Shown here: one piece after another, positions 63,601-64,000 of the stretch | How the letters are laid out: each line of letters opens with the position of its first letter | Position numbering within the stretch: the stretch's first letter is position 1 | Origin: Helopsaltes ochotensis | Taxonomy: Eukaryota > Chordata > Aves > Passeriformes > Locustellidae | Length of the DNA: 64,000 nucleotides | Assembly (NCBI GenBank): GCA_013400155.1 | Contig: VXBM01000214.1 | Span: forward strand, 813,328-877,327 | Reading direction: 5' to 3' | Translations under genes and position numbers: made by a program | Notes under the pieces: model-generated | Database searches by the model: none | What the model was told of the DNA's origin: nothing | Seen by the model: only the letters and a program-made list of their open reading frames with translations

Positions 63601-64000
63601 GTTATACTACCATGCACTAGGATATTTGCTTTCTCAATCCACTTCAATATGAACTCCAGCATCTCATTGTATTCTTCCAAATGTGAAGCAGCCTGGATAA
63701 AAGAAAAATTTGCTTAAGCCTAAGATGTAATTTTGTACAATTCTTGGAGGATGAAAAAACTAATTTTATTTCCTTCATTGTTTTAACCTGGGGATCATTT
63801 TAATAACTTATGTATTTATAGCGTTAAAATAGGTCTGTTTCCAGTAGTAAGATTATCTGTTTTGGGAAAAAAAGGCACTATAAGAATGTGGGTCACACTG
63901 GGAGAGTCCATTGATGCTCAAGTATTTCCCTAGAGGGTACACTCCCTGCGCATATTTCAGCCTCACGTGTAAGTTCAAAATACCTCCTCTTTCAGTTTGT
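439..64000 (-). CDS. SYNE1: Nesprin-1 (SYNE1), central spectrin-repeat rod, 39 complete exons plus one partial
   Basis: Gene-level entry. Nesprin-1 is a giant outer-nuclear-membrane protein. In the LINC complex it links SUN proteins of the nuclear envelope to actin and other cytoskeleton, and shorter products act at muscle, Golgi and synaptic sites (known for the family). Here 40 minus-strand exons splice into one open frame of about 2,086 codons. Each exon is bounded by consensus splice sites and matches consecutive nesprin-1 peptides, e.g. AASHLEEYNEMLE, LLSPVTEESGEEGTNSE, NMLVEIEQKVVALSELS, HMILTETLFRK and GSVPIPLQQAR. Nearly all of it is amphipathic helix with spaced Trp and Leu, typical of spectrin repeats; e7-e9 carry a Ser/Pro/Glu-rich linker. 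Neither the CH domains nor the KASH segment is in the window. The paralogue SYNE2 is the alternative, but the long near-identical stretches fit SYNE1. Confidence 0.97.
1659..1753 (-). CDS. SYNE1: SYNE1 exon e39
   Basis: 95 bp: 31 codons LFQAEMFSRQQILHS to EQGQVDD, plus two bases of Arg completed by e40. Acceptor is tgcaacag, donor gtaaac. The following intron (674-1658) shows nothing recognisable. Confidence 0.95.
5485..5632 (-). CDS. SYNE1: SYNE1 exon e38 (GC donor)
   Basis: 148 bp: one base completing Ser, then 49 codons KLQSFLLQQQTFLEK to LEQQREHE. Frame and homology to e39 (LFQAEMFSRQQ) put the exon end at GAG followed by GCAAGT, the second GC-AG intron of the window. The nearby GT would insert four bases and break the frame. 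The following intron (1754-5484, 3.7 kb) is AT-rich with no repeat I can name. Confidence 0.95.
5932..6086 (-). CDS. SYNE1: SYNE1 exon e37
   Basis: 155 bp: 51 codons SQMLKFSSMAPDLDRL to SSQTTERF, plus two bases of Ser completed by e38. It contains RLPLNDKEIKRMQNLNRHW. Acceptor is gttgcag, donor gtgggg. The following intron (5633-5931) is 299 bp and shows nothing recognisable. Confidence 0.96.
7121..7267 (-). CDS. SYNE1: SYNE1 exon e36
   Basis: 49 codons, phase 0, AGVLDYQTFAKNLEV to SRMEQLK, with DQDPSHSSDVSAIQ. Acceptor is gttcaag, a rarer AAG form; donor gtgact. The following intron (6087-7120) shows no recognised element. Confidence 0.96.
8248..8430 (-). CDS. SYNE1: SYNE1 exon e35
   Basis: 61 codons, phase 0, DVLTDLKTAQESLII to KQQAALQ, with an Ala run in VEASAAAAIQSDHLSL. 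Acceptor is tgccacag, donor gtacac. The following intron (7268-8247) shows nothing recognisable. Confidence 0.97.
9645..9849 (-). CDS. SYNE1: SYNE1 exon e34
   Basis: 205 bp: one base completing Arg, then 68 codons WNNLLQEIAERLRAS to TTWIRDCN. It is clearly more GC-rich than most exons here. Includes ALLQLWQRYKDCYQQC, a typical repeat-boundary helix. Acceptor is cttccccag, donor gtatgt. The following intron (8431-9644) shows no recognised element. Confidence 0.97.
10495..10577. repeat. A/T trinucleotide-type repeat (TAA/TTA)
   Basis: An 80-bp block of imperfect TAA units in which AATTAAATAATAATCTAA occurs twice; it then switches to ATT units, making it partly palindromic. Lies in the e33/e34 intron. 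Confidence 0.85.
11299..11432 (-). CDS. SYNE1: SYNE1 exon e33
   Basis: 134 bp: 44 codons NLQDELEKQENSLQKF to LKEVNM, plus two bases of Arg completed by e34. It contains LLKECHPPVTETL. Acceptor is tactttag, donor gtagaa. The following intron (9850-11298) carries an A/T trinucleotide-type repeat at about 10495-10577. Confidence 0.96.
11870..12345 (+). mobile_element. CR1 LINE, 3' end
   Basis: Plus-strand CR1 3' region: a stretch around AGGAAGTTCCAGCTGAACGT, GAACTTCTTTACTCTG, CACTGGAACAGGTTGTCCAG, and a terminal CTATGACTCTCTG. 5'-truncated, in the e32/e33 intron, antisense to SYNE1. ORFs inside it, including a 135-codon one, are repeat-derived. Confidence 0.9.
13325..13495 (-). CDS. SYNE1: SYNE1 exon e32
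   Basis: 57 codons, phase 0, VSQLKILLQSVLDQW to KVQVDKLQ, with YLTEARYSLSRFYLLTGSL. Acceptor is ctcccag, donor gtgaaa. The following intron (11433-13324) carries a CR1 3' end and a poly-T run near 12360-12375. Confidence 0.97.
14220..14375 (-). CDS. SYNE1: SYNE1 exon e31
   Basis: 52 codons, phase 0, ELEESIRTKEKEVEN to SWANLDHM. Noticeably less conserved than its neighbours in the middle, but the ends fit the nesprin-1 sequence. Acceptor is tccccttag, donor gtaaat. The following intron (13496-14219) shows nothing recognisable. Confidence 0.94.
17181..17336 (-). CDS. SYNE1: SYNE1 exon e30
   Basis: 52 codons, phase 0, IQLLESLQESWTEYE to QNALKDCQ, including NVQCLKTWFETQEKKLK. Acceptor is cctttgcag, donor gtaatg. 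The following intron (14376-17180, 2.8 kb) has a more GC-rich patch at about 14710-14890, but no element I recognise. Confidence 0.97.
17575..17893 (+). mobile_element. CR1 LINE, old 3' fragment
   Basis: Diverged CR1 3' end: GTCACAAGTTGCAACATGGA, then TGACCTAGATGACCTGCAGA followed by TTCCAACCATTATAATC near the end. Lies about 45 bp from e29 in the e29/e30 intron. The 5' limit is approximate. Confidence 0.7.
17936..18112 (-). CDS. SYNE1: SYNE1 exon e29
   Basis: 59 codons, phase 0, GFKIDLNCKQLTVDF to LQGLITEK, with QSVLQISSQDVESKRSDKT. Acceptor is ttttcctag, donor gtaaag. A CR1 3' end lies about 45 bp beyond the donor in the following intron (17337-17935). Confidence 0.97.
18275..19345 (+). 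mobile_element. CR1 LINE, decayed reverse-transcriptase region
   Basis: About 1 kb of CR1 open reading frame 2, broken by many stops and frameshifts. Recognisable pieces are GATGAGATGCATCCCAGGAA, the AFDTV-type segment (AAGGCTTTTGACACAGTCCC), the segment around GTGTCCCTCAGGGCTCTG, and a final CCTGGAGTACTGCATCCA. It lacks the usual 3' tail, so the 3' end is also lost. Lies in the e28/e29 intron, antisense to SYNE1. Not a functional gene. Confidence 0.85.
19622..19771 (-). CDS. SYNE1: SYNE1 exon e28
   Basis: 50 codons, phase 0, LQMDKIPSRHAITEV to AIQGYVQKYK, with MSWISLMENVIQKDEE. Acceptor is ctcaacag, donor gtactg. The following intron (18113-19621) is mostly a decayed CR1. Confidence 0.96.
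20587..20769 (-). CDS. SYNE1: SYNE1 exon e27
   Basis: 61 codons, phase 0, EFSKEVDAKSSQKSSV to AVQEKLHQ, with VLSTGNQLLRLKKVDTAAL. Acceptor is gcttacag, donor gtaaga. The following intron (19772-20586) shows no recognised element. Confidence 0.97.
21146..21278 (-). CDS. SYNE1: SYNE1 exon e26
   Basis: 133 bp: one base completing Arg, then 44 codons YQSESNELTQWLQSAK to VRDHLNSFL. Spectrin-type Trp pair in TQWLQSAKERLEFW. Acceptor is cttcccag, donor gtaagt. The following intron (20770-21145) shows nothing recognisable. Confidence 0.96.
22208..22404 (-). CDS. SYNE1: SYNE1 exon e25
   Basis: 197 bp: 65 codons from HLRSNLTEYQPKLYQV to LETILKHWT, plus two bases of an Arg codon finished by e26. It carries VLDDGKRLLFSVSCSELEG. 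Acceptor is cattacag, donor gtaatg. The following intron (21279-22207) shows no recognised element. Confidence 0.96.
23850..25065 (+). mobile_element. CR1 LINE, very old copy
   Basis: Strongly diverged CR1: AGTAAATTTGTGGACGACAT, GATGAGACCATATTTACTCC, CACAAAGAGGCTGCAGGAAA, and a last part with GGAGGCTGGACTAGATGACT. It ends close to e24 in the e24/e25 intron. Boundaries are approximate, and gaps of unrecognisable sequence lie within. Confidence 0.65.
25092..25223 (-). CDS. SYNE1: SYNE1 exon e24
   Basis: 44 codons, phase 0, TWMHLDEDYQELTRQ to LTDRITLFQ, with NIPTIGLVEETEDRL. Acceptor is cttgcag, donor gttggt. A CR1 3' end comes within about 30 bp of the donor side. The following intron (22405-25091) is dominated by that CR1 in its half nearest this exon. 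Confidence 0.95.
25663..25836 (-). CDS. SYNE1: SYNE1 exon e23
   Basis: 58 codons, phase 0, EYFQGLESHMILTET to GVELEYILE. Acceptor is aatttttcag, donor gtgaga. The following intron (25224-25662) shows nothing recognisable. Confidence 0.97.
26435..27015 (+). mobile_element. Solo LTR of an ERVL-type endogenous retrovirus
   Basis: Begins TGTCCTGGTTTTGGCTGGGA and ends near AAACAATGACA, matching the remembered ends of a common avian ERVL LTR family. It has a TATA-like AGTATATAAACT inside. Flanks ATAAG and ACAAG match at four of five bases, fitting the 5-bp target duplication of ERVL. No internal viral genes are present. It lies in the e22/e23 intron, antisense to SYNE1. Confidence 0.8.
27064..27264 (-). 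CDS. SYNE1: SYNE1 exon e22
   Basis: 67 codons, phase 0, DKYDELLMIIGSRRSDL to SLLEKHK, including the near-invariant YERALQDLADLVETGQEKM. Acceptor is ctcccccag, donor gtaaga. An ERVL LTR ends about 50 bp downstream, inside the following intron (25837-27063). Confidence 0.97.
28750..28869 (-). CDS. SYNE1: SYNE1 exon e21
   Basis: 40 codons, phase 0, VILQAEEGLKELDAG to SVQELSKIQ. Acceptor is catatacag, donor gtatgg. The following intron (27265-28749) shows no recognised element. Confidence 0.96.
30528..30629 (-). CDS. SYNE1: SYNE1 exon e20
   Basis: 34 codons, phase 0, NDLKLMFTSVADNKY to PETEQMQ. Acceptor is tctcctgcag, donor gtacta. The following intron (28870-30527) is AT-rich; a short direct repeat near 29072-29101 is its only visible feature. 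Confidence 0.95.
31632..31841 (-). CDS. SYNE1: SYNE1 exon e19
   Basis: 70 codons, phase 0, SLAKEIKDITEEVDKNK to LQQIITFK, with LESVVNQRCHQMKGRL. Acceptor is aaaatcag, donor gtatga. The following intron (30630-31631) shows no recognised element. Confidence 0.96.
32040..32325 (-). mobile_element. CR1 LINE fragment, same strand as SYNE1
   Basis: Reverse-complement CR1 3' region: AGTCATCTAGTTCAACTCTC, CTTCCAGGGATGGGACATCC, ACCACCTCTCTGGATAACCT and AAATTTCTTCCTTATATCT. Lies in the e18/e19 intron; the only CR1 here in sense orientation to the gene. Confidence 0.85.
32659..32814 (-). CDS. SYNE1: SYNE1 exon e18
   Basis: 52 codons, phase 0, AGRVEETLHLEQKLYDG to YVCKQE, with the conserved ATSVWLDGVEE and FVATALLPEE. 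Acceptor is ctttgcccag, donor gtaagg. The following intron (31842-32658) contains a reversed CR1 fragment. Confidence 0.96.
32901..33035 (-). CDS. SYNE1: SYNE1 exon e17 (tandem acceptor)
   Basis: 45 codons, phase 0, QLYSRPNRLIPGM to FEDVSSE. The acceptor is a second NAGNAG (cagcag). The proximal AG, used here, keeps the leading Gln; the distal one would end the exon at 33032 and start at LYSRP. Donor is gtaatt. The intron to e18 (32815-32900) is only 86 bp, the shortest in the window. Confidence 0.94.
33845..33989 (-). CDS. SYNE1: SYNE1 exon e16
   Basis: 145 bp, one base completing a Ser codon then 48 codons: EKPDVLSEELEGEK to LQKALEKEQL. It contains the conserved KWESLNQEFSTKQKLL. Acceptor is ctgattcag, donor gtaggt. 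The following intron (33036-33844) shows nothing recognisable. Confidence 0.95.
34406..34460. repeat. T/G low-complexity patch
   Basis: GGTTTTTTTG and GTTT units repeated over about 50 bp in the e15/e16 intron. On the gene strand this is an A/C-rich run. Confidence 0.7.
34992..35098 (-). CDS. SYNE1: SYNE1 exon e15
   Basis: 107 bp, begins in phase 0 and ends two bases into a codon: ELEQELEEQKNLLRSV to TEGLSI plus AG. Acceptor is gtgctag, donor gtgtgc. The split codon completes as Ser with the first base of e16. The following intron (33990-34991) has a T/G-rich low-complexity patch near 34406-34460. Confidence 0.94.
35674..35805 (-). CDS. SYNE1: SYNE1 exon e14 (tandem acceptor, Gln-rich)
   Basis: 44 codons, phase 0, GSLQENEESDLDF to STLQQQK, with SPSVQEWLAQARTT in the middle. 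The acceptor is a NAGNAG (aagcag). Homology to the mammalian junction favours the distal AG used here; the proximal one would extend the exon to 35808 and add one Gln. The end is CAG/CTG-rich and encodes a short Gln tract. Donor is gttggt. The next intron (35099-35673) has a 12-bp tandem duplication near 35600. Confidence 0.93.
39965..40156 (-). CDS. SYNE1: SYNE1 exon e13
   Basis: 64 codons, phase 0, NMLVEIEQKVVALSELS to LHDKQINIR. Acceptor is tgctgcag, donor gtgagt. Almost unchanged from mammals. The following intron (35806-39964, 4.2 kb) is AT-rich, has the window's only undetermined base at 39275, and shows no repeat I can name. Confidence 0.97.
41927..42100 (-). CDS. SYNE1: SYNE1 exon e12
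   Basis: 58 codons, phase 0, EKLNEQLEEQRQEQAL to EAQLVDCQ. It includes the spectrin-like RYRCEADELDHWLLST. Acceptor is ctacctctag, donor gtaaaa. The following intron (40157-41926) shows no recognised element; small overlapping ORFs near 41570-42010 are shadows of this exon or random. Confidence 0.97.
43311..43750 (+). mobile_element. CR1 LINE, internal fragment
   Basis: Plus-strand CR1: AATAAGTTTGCTGATGACAC, GGAGCAACCCCATGCACCAG, GGGGGGGTCCTGGTGGACAC, GGAGTACTTTGTCTAGTTCT and AATACAAGAGAGATACTGAG. Both ends are truncated; an LTR follows about 100 bp downstream. Lies in the e11/e12 intron. Confidence 0.88.
43850..44387 (+). mobile_element. ERVL-type solo LTR, diverged
   Basis: Same broad LTR family. 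Landmarks in order are GGATGGAGTTAAC near the start, CTGACCAAAGGGATGCTCCA in the middle, GTTTGTCTTCCCAAG, and an end near GGGTCAACCTACAACA. No clear target duplication. It sits in the e11/e12 intron about 100 bp after a CR1 fragment. Confidence 0.7.
45129..45190 (-). mobile_element. ERVL LTR terminal fragment, reversed
   Basis: TGTCCTGGTTTAACCCCAGC and the following GCAACTAAGCACCAC are the reverse complement of the typical 3' end of avian ERVL LTRs. The similarity fades after about 40 bases, so the inner boundary is uncertain. Confidence 0.6.
45646..45673. repeat. (CA)n microsatellite with nearby (TA)n
   Basis: About 14 CA units, followed at roughly 45689-45700 by a short TA run. Intronic (e11/e12); likely polymorphic. 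Confidence 0.95.
45904..46098 (-). CDS. SYNE1: SYNE1 exon e11
   Basis: 65 codons, phase 0, ALMDEILMLQEEISE to ASGKRQLLE. It contains the strongly conserved STLTVLAERMATIRMKASG. Acceptor is ctaaatag, donor gtacaa. The following intron (42101-45903) is repeat-rich: CA microsatellite, reversed LTR end, ERVL LTR and CR1, each listed separately. Confidence 0.97.
46453..46722. repeat. Long imperfect palindrome (inverted repeat with 95-bp arms)
   Basis: Arms 46453-46547 and 46628-46722 are reverse complements, aligned without gaps, with about ten mismatches in 95 positions. They include a run of more than 30 identical bases centred on GGGGCATGTTTTAGCTTCC. The spacer is 80 bp. It lies in the e10/e11 intron, so the SYNE1 pre-mRNA would contain the hairpin. 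It could be a MITE-like DNA element or an inverted duplication. I see no clear target-site duplication at its edges. Confidence 0.85.
47295..47456 (-). CDS. SYNE1: SYNE1 exon e10
   Basis: 54 codons, phase 0, ISEKQRTLYEALERQQ to SPESQMAEHQ. Helical, with a short polar insert (EPAKSPESQ). Acceptor is ccttttcag, donor gtaaaa. The following intron (46099-47294) holds the long inverted repeat at 46453-46722. Confidence 0.96.
48157..48324 (-). CDS. SYNE1: SYNE1 exon e9
   Basis: 56 codons, phase 0, DIAYYQALSAEQLQT to SWETLKNV. It continues the linker (STSATQEFFEPG) and returns to helix at LDDLQRSWETL. Acceptor is cttgtag, donor gtaagt. The following intron (47457-48156) shows no recognised element. 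Confidence 0.96.
49138..49450 (+). mobile_element. CR1 LINE, 3' end
   Basis: Plus-strand CR1 3' end: GAACAGAGGCAATGGGCATA, CACTGGGACAGGTTGCCCAG, GGGCCAGATGATCTCTGGAG, and a terminal CTCTGTGATTCTTTA. Lies in the e8/e9 intron, antisense to SYNE1. Confidence 0.9.
52857..52997 (-). CDS. SYNE1: SYNE1 exon e8 (Ser/Pro-rich linker)
   Basis: 47 codons, phase 0, MTAGRCHTLLSPVTEE to NTDASVNQ. The segment is acidic and rich in Ser and Pro, with several SP motifs, so it is probably an unstructured and phosphorylatable linker rather than a spectrin repeat (inference). It is nearly identical to the mammalian peptide. Acceptor is cctgtggcag, donor gtacct. The following intron (48325-52856) carries a CR1 fragment at about 49138-49450; the remainder is unremarkable. 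Confidence 0.96.
54016..54210 (-). CDS. SYNE1: SYNE1 exon e7
   Basis: 65 codons, phase 0, ELAQKIKGYQEQIAS to THPSVVM. It is almost unchanged from mammalian nesprin-1 in its first 45 residues, then becomes acidic and proline-rich, the start of a linker between rod segments. Donor is gtaagc. The acceptor tttcctcag has a poor pyrimidine tract: upstream of it is a purine-rich run beginning at an ATG. The frame stays open upstream of the acceptor into the CpG island, so this exon may also serve as a first coding exon. Confidence 0.95.
54215..54600 (-). promoter_or_regulatory. CpG island just upstream of e7, candidate internal SYNE1 promoter
   Basis: This is the only strongly GC- and CpG-rich block in an otherwise AT-rich window. 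On the minus strand it contains an Sp1-type GGGGGCGGGG near 54559-54570. A CCAAT box on the plus strand lies at 54320-54324. It sits directly against e7, and the e7 frame stays open into it. In-frame ATGs lie at 54274-54276 (22 codons before e7) and 54220-54222 (4 codons before e7). Internal promoters giving short SYNE1 products are known. The brain product CPG2 is one candidate, but I cannot say that its start is here. Confidence 0.6.
54433..54464. repeat. (CGGA)n tetranucleotide repeat
   Basis: About eight CGGA units with one interruption (CAGA), inside the CpG island. On the minus strand it reads as TCCG units. Confidence 0.85.
57210..57270. repeat. Short tandem duplication
   Basis: Two adjacent copies, each about 30 bp, starting CAAGTTCTTTAGGATATACA, at 57210-57240 and 57242-57270. 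The ends differ slightly (ATGCATACATGT against CATGTACAT). Intron e6/e7. Confidence 0.8.
57613..57756 (-). CDS. SYNE1: SYNE1 exon e6
   Basis: 48 codons, phase 0, EAVVQYEQYEQEMKH to QVQISRNE. Acceptor is ccttctctag, donor gtatgg. The following intron (54211-57612) contains a short tandem duplication at 57210-57270 and, at its 3' end against e7, the CpG island. Confidence 0.96.
58975..59157 (-). CDS. SYNE1: SYNE1 exon e5 (GC donor)
   Basis: 61 codons, phase 0, HLLSEMESLKPKVQAVQ to QQCNIMQ. Acceptor is gtttctag. The reading frame and homology to e6 (EAVVQYEQ) require the exon to end at CAG followed by GCAAGT, a GC-AG intron. The nearest GT is four bases further on and would shift the frame. The following intron (57757-58974) has no recognised repeat. 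Confidence 0.95.
61268..61390 (-). CDS. SYNE1: SYNE1 exon e4
   Basis: 41 codons, phase 0, DMKKFEIELRALQ to LSHRQ, including the very conserved ALEQAQATLTSPE. Acceptor is ttgttacag, donor gtaaaag. The following intron (59158-61267) is AT-rich with a short TA run near 59525 and no identified element. Confidence 0.96.
62085..62270 (-). CDS. SYNE1: SYNE1 exon e3
   Basis: 62 codons, phase 0, from SILDESGEIH to NLQDAAK. It carries the recognisable nesprin-1 peptide YLGSVYCTEGMSQQV. Acceptor is ccatctag, donor gtaaat. The following intron (61391-62084) shows nothing recognisable; an 86-codon plus-strand ORF there looks random. Confidence 0.95.
63555..63692 (-). CDS. SYNE1: SYNE1 exon e2
   Basis: 46 codons, phase 0 at both ends, from AASHLEEYNEMLE to LRDQFKAYQ. 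Acceptor is tttatccag, donor gtgatt. Helical rod with the spectrin-type core Trp in FILKWIEK. The next intron (62271-63554) holds only a CA-rich stretch near 63018-63050. Confidence 0.95.
63984..64000 (-). CDS. SYNE1: SYNE1 exon e1 (3' end only)
   Basis: The last 17 bases of an exon that continues beyond the window edge. They read ..KLKEE in phase with e2 and end at a GT donor (gtattt). The following intron, 63693-63983, is 291 bp and shows nothing notable. Confidence 0.8.

Noticed and set aside
439..64000. Assigning the gene to the paralogue SYNE2
   Set aside because: Long exact or near-exact peptides through many exons match nesprin-1 as remembered; nesprin-2 differs in these.

Overview
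The window is vertebrate nuclear DNA, almost certainly from a bird. It is AT-rich, intron-dense and carries CR1 LINE fragments plus ERVL-type LTRs of the kind common in avian genomes. There are no prokaryotic genes, operons or CRISPR arrays. One gene accounts for all supported protein coding: SYNE1 (nesprin-1), on the minus strand, so transcription runs from high to low coordinates. I could place 39 complete exons and the last bases of a fortieth. Together they give about 2,086 codons with no frameshift or stop. The protein matches, exon after exon, the central-to-C-terminal spectrin-repeat rod of vertebrate nesprin-1 as I remember it (very roughly residues 5,400-7,500 of about 8,800). The actin-binding CH domains lie upstream and the KASH anchor downstream, both outside the window. 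Exons are numbered e1 (63984-64000, partial) to e40 (439-673) within this window only.

Layout along transcription. e1-e6 (64000-57613) encode helical rod. e7-e9 (54210-48157) encode rod ending in an acidic, Ser/Pro-rich linker. e10-e40 (47456-439) return to spectrin-repeat rod. Most junctions are phase 0; five (e15/e16, e25/e26, e33/e34, e37/e38, e39/e40) are split after the second codon base and rejoin correctly. Two introns use GC rather than GT donors (after e5 and e38). Two acceptors are NAGNAG tandems (e14 and e17).

Introns hold seven CR1 pieces (about 11870-12345, 17575-17893, 18275-19345, 23850-25065, 32040-32325 reversed, 43311-43750, 49138-49450), a nearly intact solo ERVL LTR (26435-27015), a second LTR (43850-44387), a reversed LTR end (from 45129), and several microsatellites.

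Two things deserve attention. First, a compact CpG island (about 54215-54600) lies immediately upstream of e7 and runs in frame into it through two ATGs; this looks like an internal promoter for a shorter SYNE1 product. Second, a 270-bp near-perfect inverted repeat (46453-46722) in the e10/e11 intron would fold into a long RNA hairpin. I found no wholly new gene system. Exon assignments rest on splice signals, continuous frame and remembered nesprin-1 sequence; no alignment was run.
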